NCBI RefSeq assembly: GCF_001007875.1
Contig: NZ_CP011412.1
Location: forward strand, 2,666,001 to 2,730,000
DNA length: 64,000 nucleotides
Direction: 5' to 3'
From: Sedimenticola thiotaurini
GTDB taxonomy: Bacteria; Pseudomonadota; Gammaproteobacteria; Chromatiales; Chromatiaceae
Position numbers and translations under genes: made by a program. The first letter of the stretch is position 1; each line of letters starts with the position of its first letter. This document shows, piece after piece, positions 47,651-57,444 of the stretch. The notes under the pieces are model-generated. The model did not search any database and was not told where the DNA came from. It saw nothing but the letters and a program-made list of their open reading frames with translations.

Positions 47651-48634
47651 ATGGATATTGTTTCGCTGGTCAGGGATACGCGCATTCAGCGGATACTGTC
47701 TCACCCCGAAGATGACAGCAGCATCTGGCAGCGTGCACTGCAACGCCTGCTCGCTGCCGACATCGAACTGACCCGGCAATCGGCCGGTGAATCCGCCATC
47801 GCCGCACTGCAACGGCTGATGATTTTTCTCGGTTACTCCACCGCCGCCAGCGGCGCCTTTCTGATCGACGGCGACTTTGGCCGGGGCACCAACCGGGGCG
47901 TCGCCCAGTTCAAGTACGATCACGGTCTTGGCGGCAAGCCGGACCGTGAACGGCTCTGTTACCCCTGCCGGTGGAACAACGCCCGGCGCCTGATCGACAG
48001 CATCCCGGAGACCAGCCTGGACCAGGCCACATTGCAGGCGATGTTGCAGACCGCCTATCAGCGCTGTGAGCAGAACCAGGTCATGTGCGGCGATGTGGAG
48101 CTGGCGATCTTCCATCTCAACGCCCTGCATAAACACCGCTTTCTCGATTGTCGCGCCATCCTGGAGCGCTACGGTGACGCCGCCCTGACCGCTGCACGGG
48201 CGCAGCAGCAGAAGGGCATCCAGATCCGGCCGGAGTGGATCCTGTCCATCATCCGCCAGGAGACGGCGGGGATCATTCGACCGCGCTTTGAACAGCACTA
48301 CCTGTCACGGCTCAACCAACGCCACCCCGATAGCGACCTGGAGGAGCTGCGCATGCAGTCCATGAGCCTGGGACTGGGCCAGATCATGGGGTGTAACTAT
48401 GACGCTGTGGGCGCCCCGGATGCCCGCGCCCTGTTTAGCGCGCCGGTGGATGAGCAGGTGGCTTTCGTGGCCCGTTTCCTGAAGCCGCGCCAGGCAGAGA
48501 CCGGAAAAGGTCAGCCCGATGAGGCCGATTTTCACCGGGTGGCACGCTTCTACAACGGGCCCAAATATGCCGCCCATCACTACCACGAACGGCTGGCCCG
48601 CTGGTTCAGGGAGTTCCGTCTCCTGCTCGGCTGA
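47651..48634 (+). CDS. N-acetylmuramidase-like protein with peptidoglycan-binding region
   Basis: 327 aa. The N-terminal half contains a peptidoglycan-binding-like segment (AIAALQRLMIFLGYSTAASG, then DGDFGRGTNRGVAQFK). The C-terminal half matches the N-acetylmuramidase (DUF3380) family: WILSIIRQETAGIIRPRFEQHYL with the catalytic Glu in RQET, and MQSMSLGLGQIMGCNYDAVG. Such domains occur in phage endolysins and secreted effectors. No signal peptide is visible. Its end overlaps the convergent patatin gene by 29 bp. Confidence 0.85.
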   Translation: MDIVSLVRDTRIQRILSHPEDDSSIWQRALQRLLAADIELTRQSAGESAIAALQRLMIFLGYSTAASGAFLIDGDFGRGTNRGVAQFKYDHGLGGKPDRERLCYPCRWNNARRLIDSIPETSLDQATLQAMLQTAYQRCEQNQVMCGDVELAIFHLNALHKHRFLDCRAILERYGDAALTAARAQQQKGIQIRPEWILSIIRQETAGIIRPRFEQHYLSRLNQRHPDSDLEELRMQSMSLGLGQIMGCNYDAVGAPDARALFSAPVDEQVAFVARFLKPRQAETGKGQPDEADFHRVARFYNGPKYAAHHYHERLARWFREFRLLLG

Positions 48635-51329
48635 CGCCGGCCCGACGCAGCCGCCCCAGGCGCAGGAACAGGCGATCGAACAGCCCCAGGTGCAGGGCCG
48701 GAATAATCCAGCCCACCAGGCCGATCCCCACCCCGATCGCGGCCCGGCGCAGAATCGAGCGCAGTCTGAAGAACTGCATGATGCGCTTGCCGAAACGCTG
48801 GCCAAACAGCGCCAGCACCAGGTAACCGGCCAGCAACATGGCCAGACCGGCAGCCAGGTTGCCCAAGGTCAGGGTGCGCTCCAGCCAACCCAGCAGGGCC
48901 TGCATGGTGGCCGTCTGCATCAGGCTCATGGAGGGATTGTTCAACAGCCCGGAGATGAACCAGTAACCGACTCCCGCCAGCAGCAACACGCCCAGCAGAA
49001 TCGCCAGCACGGTCAGGCCGCCATGCAGCCGCCACACCTTGAAAAACTTGAGATGGGAAACCCCCAGGTGACGATCCAAATCGCTGGCCGCCAGACCGGG
49101 CCCGGCGGCGTCGCCGGCACACATCGCCCCGTCCAGTTGACGGAATGCCCACGGGTGGGTCCGATCCCGCACCAGCGGAAACGCCTGCAGGGAATCGGCT
49201 GCGTCACACATGGCGTGGTAACCACTGTTCATCAGGACAAAGGCTTCCACATCGGTAAAGGAGTCCAGATCGGTGCGTACGGCAGCCAGGCGCTGCTGTA
49301 TGTCACAGCGGATGCCGTAACTGGTCAGGGAGATCCGGTCCGGCGCTTCGGTGGCGACGCCACTGCCCTGCCAGTCCACTTCACTGCCCTCCAGGCCCTG
49401 GGTCAGGTGCACATAGGTCATGCCCTTCAACTGCACACTGGCTGCCCGCATGTGCAGGTCTTCATATTCACTGCCGCGAATACGCCCCATCATCACCGAC
49501 ATACTGCGCAGTACCGGCCCCAGGATCCCGCCGGCGGGATCGTCGTCCGGGCTCAACTGGCCACTGGCGTCGCTGATGATCATCACGGCGCAGTCCTGCT
49601 CGGTGAGCGCCGCCACCCCCAGGTTGTCATACACGCCCCCATCCACCAGCCGGATATTGCGCCGCGCGTAGAGTCGCGGCAGTTCAATCGGCTCAAACAG
49701 CCCCGGCACGCAGGAGGAGGCCGCCACCGCATGACCCAACCGATAGTGGCGATAGCGCGGCTCCGGTGCCTCCTGGTAGTAGAGCCGGCGCAGACGGGGA
49801 CTCTTATCGACGGCCCGGTTGACGATATTGGGTGACTCGCCCATCCAGCTGACGGTGAACTGCCACAGGTGGCCGGTGTTCAGGGTGGTGGCGTTGAGCA
49901 CCAGTTGGGGAATCTTGTGGCAGCGGCGCCAGTTCACCTCGCCGGGGCGAAAACCGTCCGCCTCATCCGGCGGCTGAATGAACAGCCGGTCCAGAGTGCG
50001 GGCGGCCGGGGCATCATCATCGACCCGGCTGTAGAGCTGTTTTTCGTACAGTTCGCCCAGGTACTCGGTGCGTGAATAGGTGGGCAGAAACAGCATCTTG
50101 AGATTGGCCCAGGGGTTGGCCAGCACGCGCATGCGCAGGTTCTTCTGCACCCCGTCGAGAAAATCATCGATCAGCTTCTCCACCAGGTCGAGATAATCCT
50201 GGTGGCTGATCTGCTCATCCCGCAGGCCCTGTCGCACACCACCCGTCGGGTGTCGACCAAACTGCATCAGGCGGCGTAGCTCCAGGTAGTAGTGAGCACC
50301 CACTATGGATCCACCGGAGACACAGGAGAGCACCTCCAGATGGCGCAGCATGTCCAGCTCGGCCAGCCGGGCCAACACCCCCAGGTGGTAGAACGAGGCC
50401 CGGAAACCGCCGCCGGAGAGGGCCAGTCCCACCTTGCCCAGGGCCAGGGTCTGCATGGCCCGGCTGCTGGACTCCCCCAGCAGGGCGACGATGGCCCGCC
50501 AGGCATCGGAATTGTGCAGCCGGGCCGGATCATCCGTCGGCGACTGCATCTGCACCAGATGGACCAGCTGCTCCACCGTACTCTTGCGCCACCAGTCCGG
50601 CACCCCATCCAGTTGCGCCGCTCGCTGCAACAAACCATCGGCCCGGTCCGGCTCCCCGGCCCCCAGACAGGCCTCCGCCAGGGTGACCAGCAACCAGTAG
50701 TCCTGCTGGCTTGTCTGGCTGGCCGGCGGCAACCGGGGTTCCAGAGTCTCCATAACCTGCCGACGGATCAGCTGTGCGTCCCGGCGGCGTGCCCGGGCGC
50801 TTTCAGTGGCCCGCTCTCCGGCGTCGGCCCGGCCCTCCAGCCAGGCCAGCACATCCTGTATATAGGCGGTATTGATGGCGGTGTAGCCGCCATCATCAGA
50901 CACCCCGCACTCGAAGCCACGCCGATAGTAGTGCAGCGCCTGCTCCAGCCACTGACGCCGACTATCAATCCGCCAGCGCCGCTTGTACAGTGCACCGACC
51001 AGGCCAAGGGTCTCCTGGTCTTCGGTGTTATGCAGATCAAACTCCGCTGCCAGCAGTGCCTGGGCCTGATCAAACGCGCTCAGCTGGAGCAGCGTATCGT
51101 CCTTGTAGGTCGCCAGCGCCAGCGCCTGTACCAGGCGCACCCGGTCGGCACGCTGGATATCCGTGCGCGCCAACACCTTCAGCAACAGGCGCCTGGCCCA
51201 GTAGTGCATATCGATCCCGATCAACTCCCCGGCGAGCCGATCCACCTCATCAACTGCCATCGCCTGGCCGCGCAGCACTGACTGCACCCGGCCCACCAGC
51301 ACCGAACTGATCGCCTTACGTTTTTCCAC
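48606..51329 (-). CDS. Patatin-like phospholipase with N-terminal TRAF-binding-like domain and C-terminal membrane segments
   Basis: 907 aa from the GTG at 51329 (GGGGGG-type ribosome site); a TTG at 51359 would add ten residues. The N-terminal third is helical/TPR-like and resembles the MAP3K TRAFs-binding domain DUF4071 (LYKRRWRIDSRRQWLEQALH). The patatin domain (about 300-600) has the oxyanion loop SGGGFRASF, nucleophile Ser in VSGGSIVG, and Asp in LVDGGVYDNLG. Two or three hydrophobic helices lie near the C-terminus. It should be a membrane-attached lipase. Patatins with such N-terminal modules are known conflict effectors; that role here is inferred. Confidence 0.85.
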   Translation of the reverse strand: MEKRKAISSVLVGRVQSVLRGQAMAVDEVDRLAGELIGIDMHYWARRLLLKVLARTDIQRADRVRLVQALALATYKDDTLLQLSAFDQAQALLAAEFDLHNTEDQETLGLVGALYKRRWRIDSRRQWLEQALHYYRRGFECGVSDDGGYTAINTAYIQDVLAWLEGRADAGERATESARARRRDAQLIRRQVMETLEPRLPPASQTSQQDYWLLVTLAEACLGAGEPDRADGLLQRAAQLDGVPDWWRKSTVEQLVHLVQMQSPTDDPARLHNSDAWRAIVALLGESSSRAMQTLALGKVGLALSGGGFRASFYHLGVLARLAELDMLRHLEVLSCVSGGSIVGAHYYLELRRLMQFGRHPTGGVRQGLRDEQISHQDYLDLVEKLIDDFLDGVQKNLRMRVLANPWANLKMLFLPTYSRTEYLGELYEKQLYSRVDDDAPAARTLDRLFIQPPDEADGFRPGEVNWRRCHKIPQLVLNATTLNTGHLWQFTVSWMGESPNIVNRAVDKSPRLRRLYYQEAPEPRYRHYRLGHAVAASSCVPGLFEPIELPRLYARRNIRLVDGGVYDNLGVAALTEQDCAVMIISDASGQLSPDDDPAGGILGPVLRSMSVMMGRIRGSEYEDLHMRAASVQLKGMTYVHLTQGLEGSEVDWQGSGVATEAPDRISLTSYGIRCDIQQRLAAVRTDLDSFTDVEAFVLMNSGYHAMCDAADSLQAFPLVRDRTHPWAFRQLDGAMCAGDAAGPGLAASDLDRHLGVSHLKFFKVWRLHGGLTVLAILLGVLLLAGVGYWFISGLLNNPSMSLMQTATMQALLGWLERTLTLGNLAAGLAMLLAGYLVLALFGQRFGKRIMQFFRLRSILRRAAIGVGIGLVGWIIPALHLGLFDRLFLRLGRLRRAGVSRAGDGTP

Positions 51330-51562
51330 CCTGCCGCCCCCCTGTTTGTCGGCGGACAACCGCCCCTGCTACCGGTTGTCCGCGCCGTCGCTAGGCTGAG
51401 TATAGTCAAGCAGCCATCCCCCCACGGCGGCGCCGCACCGGCACCCGATCCGTGGTCTACAATTTTCACTGAGGTGCCCGGCATCACAGCCAAGTGAGCC
51501 CGGTGATGGTCCATGGGACGGGCATTCTGATTCAACGCGTCAGGTTACAGAAGGAGTGCGTC

Positions 51563-51892
51563 ATGTTTTGCCCGGAGTGTGGAACCGAGAACCCAGATAA
51601 CGCCCGTTTCTGCGGCAACTGCCGGCATCCGCTGGCCACTGCATCAGACACTCCGGCCAGCCAACCCTCCCCCCCGGTAGTGGAGATAGACAGCGATCCG
51701 GCCGCCGTTTCCGACGGTTTGAAATACGGCATTCTGTTCGGCACCCTGTTCATTCCGTTCCTCGGCCTGATCATGGGCATCGTCTACCTGCTCCAGGACA
51801 GTACGGAGGCGAAAAAGGCGGTGGGCAAACTGTGGCTCTACACCAGTATCGCGGTGATGATTTTCTATCTGGCCTTCAGCGGCGAATTCTAG
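51563..51892 (+). CDS. Zinc-ribbon membrane protein
   Basis: 109 aa. N-terminal zinc ribbon (CPECGTENPDNARFCGNC), Pro/Ser-rich linker, then two membrane helices (about 55-77 and 88-107). AAGGAG ribosome site 12 bases before the ATG. It lies 21 bp before the TIR gene on the same strand, so one operon is likely. The TIR protein carries a second zinc ribbon, suggesting the pair interact or share a ligand (inference). Confidence 0.82.
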   Translation: MFCPECGTENPDNARFCGNCRHPLATASDTPASQPSPPVVEIDSDPAAVSDGLKYGILFGTLFIPFLGLIMGIVYLLQDSTEAKKAVGKLWLYTSIAVMIFYLAFSGEF

Positions 51893-51913
51893 CGGCGCGG
51901 AGACCATCCAGCG

Positions 51914-52921
51914 ATGAGCACCCTGCCCGCCTTCATCACCCTGCAGCGAAACAAGACCAGCTCCAACCAACTGCGCCGGTTCAGCATCACCCTGGACAAC
52001 CAGCCGGTGGGAAAAATCGGCGCGGGCCAGACCAAGCGCTTCAGGCTCGCCGCCGGTTCCCACCTGATCGGAATCCGGCTGGACCTGTACAAAAGCAAAC
52101 TGCTGCAGATTCACCTGGCCCCCAACCAGACCCTGGCGCTGGTGTGTGGCGATCGTTCACCAGAAAACCTGAAGGAAGTTTTCACCTTGAAGGGACTTGA
52201 AAAGTCGCTCAACTCGGTGATCAAACCCAGCCAGTACCTGTACGTGGAGCCGGCCGAACAACAGCCTTCTCCGCCACCCGCAACAGCAGCGGCTGAACGC
52301 CCCCCCGCCAAGGCGAAATCAGCCAAATGCAGCGGGGCTATTTTTATCTCTTACCGCCGGGAGGACAGCCGGGAAATCACCGGCAGAATCTGCGACCGCC
52401 TGAATGGAGAGTTCGGCAAGGAGACCATTTTCCGGGACGTGGACTCCATACCCGCCGGGGTCGATTTCCGGGACCACATCAACAACACCATCGGCCAGTG
52501 CCAGGTACTGCTGGCCATCATTGGCACTCGCTGGCTGAACGCACAAAACGCAAAAAGTGAACGCCGGCTGGAGCTGGACAGCGACCCGCTGCGGGTGGAG
52601 ATCGAAACCGCCCTGCAGCAAAAGATCCCGGTCATTCCCGTGCTGGTCAAAAACAGCACCATGCCGGATGCGGATGAGCTGCCGCACAGCCTGCAACCGC
52701 TGGCCTATCGCAATGCCATCATCATACCGGGCGAACCCTACTTCCATAACGGCGTTGACCGTTTGATTGAGGAGCTGGACCGGAATCTTGCGCCCGACAG
52801 CGCCCTGCGACGTAAAAAGCAGCCCGGCTTCTGTATCCACTGCGGCGCCGAACTGATTGCCGGCAACCGCTACTGTATCCAGTGCGGTCAACCCGCCGAG
52901 GGCGCGCCTAACGCACCGTAA
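51914..52921 (+). CDS. TIR-domain protein with C-terminal zinc ribbon
   Basis: 335 aa. N-terminal beta domain (about 5-75: RRFSITLDNQPVGKIGAGQT, resembling PEGA/DUF2846-type domains). A Pro/Ala linker (about 112-138) leads to a TIR domain (about 140-290) with IFISYRREDSREITGRICDR and FRDVDSIPAGVDFRDHI. Glu229 in DPLRVEIETAL is in the position expected for the NADase catalytic Glu. A C-terminal Cys4 zinc ribbon follows (Cys307, 310, 321, 324). Bacterial TIR proteins commonly degrade or cyclise NAD as defence effectors. The 3' end overlaps the convergent DUF4399 gene by 14 bp. Confidence 0.86.
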   Translation: MSTLPAFITLQRNKTSSNQLRRFSITLDNQPVGKIGAGQTKRFRLAAGSHLIGIRLDLYKSKLLQIHLAPNQTLALVCGDRSPENLKEVFTLKGLEKSLNSVIKPSQYLYVEPAEQQPSPPPATAAAERPPAKAKSAKCSGAIFISYRREDSREITGRICDRLNGEFGKETIFRDVDSIPAGVDFRDHINNTIGQCQVLLAIIGTRWLNAQNAKSERRLELDSDPLRVEIETALQQKIPVIPVLVKNSTMPDADELPHSLQPLAYRNAIIIPGEPYFHNGVDRLIEELDRNLAPDSALRRKKQPGFCIHCGAELIAGNRYCIQCGQPAEGAPNAP

Positions 52922-53330
52922 TGGTGACCACTTCCGATGCCACGGGGGGATCATGCGGCACATGGGCCTGGTCCCCCAGGATCAGCTGGAGTGTATGCAC
53001 ACCGGGCTCCAGGGTCAGTTCGGTCTCCGTCTGACCGCCGCCAAAGTGTTGAATATCACCCCCCATCGGCTGATCCAGCGTCGGCATCCCTGTGCCATCC
53101 ACCAGCAGATGGTGATGCCCGGTGTTCGGCTTATCCGTACCGGCCGGTGCCACCCCCATCCCCTTCAAGCCAAAATGGACTGTAAAAGTGGTGGGCACCG
53201 TATCACCATCCATCGGTGAGATGATGTAGACCGACGCACCCGCCGGTGATGGGGTGCGGGCCATTGCCGCGAGAACCGGCATGGTGATCAGTAACAGGAA
53301 TAGCAACCGTGAGAATAGACGCTTGTTCAT
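52908..53330 (-). CDS. DUF4399 exported protein
   Basis: 140 aa. Signal peptide (LFSRLLFLLLITMPVLAAMA, about residues 5-24). The mature part has the family signature YIISPMDGDTVPTTFTVHFG, then NTGHHHLLVDG and PGVHTLQLILGDQAHVPH. Function unknown; the His-rich HHH motif may bind a metal. Periplasmic location expected. Confidence 0.88.
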   Translation of the reverse strand: MNKRLFSRLLFLLLITMPVLAAMARTPSPAGASVYIISPMDGDTVPTTFTVHFGLKGMGVAPAGTDKPNTGHHHLLVDGTGMPTLDQPMGGDIQHFGGGQTETELTLEPGVHTLQLILGDQAHVPHDPPVASEVVTITVR

Positions 53331-53545
53331 TGAATCGCTCCTTGATGACAGGCTGGATGAAACTCACCGCCGGGGCACGATCCTGCCTGGGGTTGCTGCG
53401 TGCCTGGCAATGGGATTCAGGACGACCACAGAGAGAGCATAGGCAGCAAAGTGCCTCCTGATCACATGGAGAAAGTAAGCCTTTTCCGGCAGCGGGGGAA
53501 ACGTGAGTCGGGGGCAGGTGTTCGGGGAGTACAACCTGTACCCGG

Positions 53546-55123
53546 TTAACCGGTAAATTTGAAACTGAGACTGGCTAACAACCGGAAAATTGCCTGGGCC
53601 GCATCGGCATCGTTCACCAGGGGCAGGCAGCCCACGCGGTGACGTTTCAGGTAGTCATCCGATGCGAGCAGGGAGACAGCCGAACTGTCCGGCACCAGCA
53701 ATAGGGAATAACGGGGCGCCGTCTCTGCGTGTTTGATGGCATCCCGGTAGATATGGGCCGACGCCATGGCATTTAGGATACCGCTGCGGGACGCGCTGTA
53801 TTTACTGTCCAGGCAGATGAACCTGGTGTCTTCCCCATCCGCATATTCCAGAACCAGGTCCGGCCTGCGTTCCCGACTGATGGAGCAGTACCCGTAGCGA
53901 TTCGGCTGCTCCAGCGCCGGGCAGACCAGCTGGGTATACAACCGGATCGTCGAATCGGCATGCTTTCCCTCAAGGATCATGTCCGCCCACTGTGTCTCAG
54001 TCTTCAACTCCCAGTGGTACTCCGGTAGCTGTTGTTCCAGTTGCCGCGCCAGGGAGACAAAGCACCAGGCTTCATAAACCTGCCAGGTTGGCGCCAGGTA
54101 GTGTTGCTCGTCATCCGCCAGCCCGGATACACCTTCCCGCAACAGGCGCATGCCCAGCCGGTAGGACCTGTCATAGTGCGGACTGCCGGATATGGCGTTG
54201 ATGCCCGCCACGCCCGGCTGCACCCTGCTGATGGCATTGAAGGGCGACAGCCGCGACAGCTTCAGGAGCTGTTTCTTGATGTTATTGAGATAGGCAATCC
54301 GACGCGGCATGCGAGCCTGCACATCGGTCTCTGTCTCGCTGTTGGTCGCCCCCTGCCGGGAAAACTCCGCCACCAGCCGGGTTGTGAGTCTTAACACAGC
54401 ATCCAGTTGTTGTGCCAGCAACCGGTTCGCCGGGTGATCCAGTGTCGGTTCGTTGAAAGGGACATTCAGCCGGTTATCGCCCAGGTTCAGATCATCACGC
54501 CCCGACTGCTGACCGGCCAGGGCCGCAATCAACTTGGGATTGGCCTCCAGGCGTCGAACCGTATTCACATCCACCCGGCGGGCCAGGTGAACAGGCAGCT
54601 GTTCCCGTTGATAACGGTTGCGCACCAGGGGTCGCTCACAGACGGCCCTGAGTGCAGTGAGATAGGCATCAATAAAGCATCTCAGACGGGCATAGCGAAT
54701 CCAGTGGGAGAGGCCGAGACGGGAGCGACCACCCAGGGCATGTCGGGCGGGTTCACGACCCATCAGCAGCTGCGGGGCGTAGCCGGCGACCTGGGAGATG
54801 TACTCGACATATTGCGCACGTCCCGATTTGCTGGATGATGGCGCCACATCCACCCGATAGCGGATAGGTTCGTGGCGATCCGGGAGCTCCAGCTCCACCA
54901 CCACTTCCCCGGCGTAGAAACCGGGCGACCAGCACCAGTATTGACGATGGGCATCCATCGCCACCGGGGCATCGTCGACGAACAGGCGGGCGTCTGGGGT
55001 ATTCACCCGGATAAGGTACTGTTGCTTCTCCTCCAGGCCACCCAAGGTGCAACCGGGTGTGAGCAAGCCCACCGGGGTCAACACACCCTGCCGACTGCAG
55101 AAGAGCTCCAGTTGCGTGTTCAA
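53546..55123 (-). CDS. McrC-like PD-(D/E)xK nuclease with DUF2357 domain
   Basis: 525 aa. The N-terminal half is a DUF2357-type domain (about 45-230). The C-terminal half is a McrC-like restriction-endonuclease fold: Glu351 (VYEAW), Asp422 in ERRPDLVLEY, Asp439-Ser-Lys441 in LDSKYS, and the trailing SAHIYRDAI motif. It should cut DNA when driven by the McrB-like ATPase encoded just upstream. The start is a TTG that overlaps the ATPase stop (TTGA), so the genes are translationally coupled. No ATG is available near this point. Confidence 0.87.
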   Translation of the reverse strand: MNTQLELFCSRQGVLTPVGLLTPGCTLGGLEEKQQYLIRVNTPDARLFVDDAPVAMDAHRQYWCWSPGFYAGEVVVELELPDRHEPIRYRVDVAPSSSKSGRAQYVEYISQVAGYAPQLLMGREPARHALGGRSRLGLSHWIRYARLRCFIDAYLTALRAVCERPLVRNRYQREQLPVHLARRVDVNTVRRLEANPKLIAALAGQQSGRDDLNLGDNRLNVPFNEPTLDHPANRLLAQQLDAVLRLTTRLVAEFSRQGATNSETETDVQARMPRRIAYLNNIKKQLLKLSRLSPFNAISRVQPGVAGINAISGSPHYDRSYRLGMRLLREGVSGLADDEQHYLAPTWQVYEAWCFVSLARQLEQQLPEYHWELKTETQWADMILEGKHADSTIRLYTQLVCPALEQPNRYGYCSISRERRPDLVLEYADGEDTRFICLDSKYSASRSGILNAMASAHIYRDAIKHAETAPRYSLLLVPDSSAVSLLASDDYLKRHRVGCLPLVNDADAAQAIFRLLASLSFKFTG

Positions 55124-57366
55124 CGCCAGAATCTCATCATCCCGGTATCGGTCAGATCCGCCTGGAGTGTCTTCACCTTGTCACGGCTGCGCTGAAGACC
55201 ATGCGTTTGCAAAACCGTAATGGTTTTTTGCAGGGCTTCATGGAGCCTATTGCTCTCCGACCCTCTCAGCTTGGGGAGCACACGGGCGTAGACCACATCA
55301 TCCAGTGCGCTGATCAGATCGAAATCGTTGCCCTGGCTGGCCAGCGCCAGGTACGAGAGCACATCCTCCACGGTGCGCCAGCCAAAGTGCAGACGCTCCG
55401 GGGCCAGGGCTTGCAGCAGATCCCCCAGGCAGGCCCGGACAATCGCAATATCCGCCGGGTTCAGGCCATGGTTCTGCCAGCGGGGATAATCGTCCAGATT
55501 CACATGCCAGAACTCCAGGGTAAAGGCGCGATCCAGCACCTTGTCCGACAGGCCGTGGGTGGTCTCATCCATGTTCACCGTGCCGATGAAAGCGACGTTG
55601 GCCGGATAGGCAATAGTACTGGGGACCCCGTCAAAAGAGTCTCCCTCATTGTGCAGCCGCAGCCGTTCTCCCGATTCCATTGAAGAGAGTACCGGGGCGA
55701 AGTATTGCTCCGGGTGCGACAGGTTCATCTCATCCAGGATGACGGTAAACGGCTGATCCGGGTGCCGGGCAGCAGTGAGTAAAAAATCCAGCAGGGGTGG
55801 CCGGACATAGCTGTCCGGCATCAGGGGATTGATATAGCCAAACAGGGGCGCCGGATCGTACCAGCCGGGCTGCACCGCCTGGATGAAAACGTTCTTCTCC
55901 GGGTTGTCGATAAACTGTGCCGCGATGGCGCTGGCATAGCGCCGGGCCAACAGGGTCTTGCCCGACCCGGAGAGTCCGGCCAGGATGGCAAAGTGACGCC
56001 GCGGATTGGCCCAGAGGCCGATATGGAGCTGCTGCACCAAGGATGGTAAAAATGCTGCCCCCTGCACAACCGCCTCTATCAACACACCCTGATCCAGTTG
56101 GCCTACATCTAGTTGCGCCTCGGTCAGCGGGGTATCAATCACTTCGCCATTGTCGAGCGGTTCAAGACATTCCGGTTGCCATTTAATCTCTCCGGCCCAT
56201 GACTGGCCGCTCCCGGTCAGGCTATAGACACCCAGGCCATCAACCTGCATCAAACCGAAATCACGCAGCCACTTCAACATGGCGCGGGGCGCAAAATCAC
56301 TGGTCCAGCCCGGATTGACCTGCTTGAGCAGCGCCAGCAATTCACCGGTAGAGAGGGGCTCTTTTGCTAACGCCACCAGCACATGATCCACACCCAGAAT
56401 GCGTGTCAGGAGTGGCGGGATCAGCTCTTCCGCCTCCCCGGTCTCGATAAAGAGTTCTCCCCGGGGCGTGGGCGAAACAACCCCATCCACCTCCTGAATA
56501 ACATAGAACTCGTTCTTGAGAATATTGATCAGCGTTCGCAGAGAGCTGTCCCGGTGATCGGGAAACTCCGCGCGCAGGAAATCCAGCAGATCCTCCCGTG
56601 TCACTCCCTCCATCACGAAACTGAGTGCGCTGGCGAGCGTATCCAGTCCTCCCCGAATACTGGTCAAGCCCTTGCGGCGCTGTGCTGCGGGTAAGGGCTT
56701 GAGATCTGGATCTTGGACAATTTTTGTGTCGTCAGGGGGTGATCCATGTTGGGTGTCCGCATAATCCACGTAGATAAACCAGCCATAGGTCATCCGCGCG
56801 GCAAGCTCTTCCGGAGTATCCCCGTAAGGCCCGAGCAGCTGATCAATACGTTCCCGTATCTCCACTTGGCGTTGTACCGCGCCCGGCTTTTTTCGTTTCC
56901 CAAACAGGGCGCGATGACAAGCCAGTGCCTTCTGTCTATCCGCAACGGTGGTGATATAGCGGGGAAACAGCGCCGCCAGCACGCGAAATATTTTTACGTG
57001 GGGGGTCCGGTTGGAGAACGCCTTGAGTCGTTCAACAATCTCATCATACAGGGCGCGAAGCCGCGCTATTCTGGCCTGGGAAGTGTCGCCCAGCGGCTTG
57101 AATGACTCTTCTGCCAGCCAGGCACGGAATCCGGGGTCATCAATGGCCGCGCTGATATCCACCGTGCCCATGCCCACACTACTGACCGGATTGTCCTCCC
57201 AGATGCGCTGATGAAACTGTTTGGTTTTACGGCTCTCCAGATCCGCCTGCTGTATATCGGCAAGGAATTGTTCGAGCCCAGCGAGCCAATCGGGTCGTCT
57301 CTCCGCTGGATTGATGGATTCGAGCACCTTTTTCAGTTGATCATCCTGTGTGAGATCGGGCGTCAT
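55120..57366 (-). CDS. McrB-like AAA+ ATPase/GTPase with N-terminal winged-helix region
   Basis: 748 aa from ATG 57366. The N-terminal part (1-230) is unassigned. Residues about 240-395 show two winged-helix-like segments (TREDLLDFLRAEFPDHRDSS and STGELLALLKQVNPGWTS). The AAA+ domain (about 440-700) has Walker A GLSGSGKT (464-471), Walker B VILDEMNLS (542-550), the McrB-type GTVNMDETTH sensor (595-604), and LDRAF (611-615). It should be the motor of an McrBC-like restriction complex with the downstream nuclease. No clear Shine-Dalgarno precedes the start; a GTG at 57414 is the longer option. Confidence 0.86.
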   Translation of the reverse strand: MTPDLTQDDQLKKVLESINPAERRPDWLAGLEQFLADIQQADLESRKTKQFHQRIWEDNPVSSVGMGTVDISAAIDDPGFRAWLAEESFKPLGDTSQARIARLRALYDEIVERLKAFSNRTPHVKIFRVLAALFPRYITTVADRQKALACHRALFGKRKKPGAVQRQVEIRERIDQLLGPYGDTPEELAARMTYGWFIYVDYADTQHGSPPDDTKIVQDPDLKPLPAAQRRKGLTSIRGGLDTLASALSFVMEGVTREDLLDFLRAEFPDHRDSSLRTLINILKNEFYVIQEVDGVVSPTPRGELFIETGEAEELIPPLLTRILGVDHVLVALAKEPLSTGELLALLKQVNPGWTSDFAPRAMLKWLRDFGLMQVDGLGVYSLTGSGQSWAGEIKWQPECLEPLDNGEVIDTPLTEAQLDVGQLDQGVLIEAVVQGAAFLPSLVQQLHIGLWANPRRHFAILAGLSGSGKTLLARRYASAIAAQFIDNPEKNVFIQAVQPGWYDPAPLFGYINPLMPDSYVRPPLLDFLLTAARHPDQPFTVILDEMNLSHPEQYFAPVLSSMESGERLRLHNEGDSFDGVPSTIAYPANVAFIGTVNMDETTHGLSDKVLDRAFTLEFWHVNLDDYPRWQNHGLNPADIAIVRACLGDLLQALAPERLHFGWRTVEDVLSYLALASQGNDFDLISALDDVVYARVLPKLRGSESNRLHEALQKTITVLQTHGLQRSRDKVKTLQADLTDTGMMRFWR

Positions 57367-57444
57367 AATTTTTAACCGTCTATTGTTGATGTCATTACCG
57401 TCGCTGCTTAACACCGGAGGTAATCATCAGTTCGTGGTCCCGGC

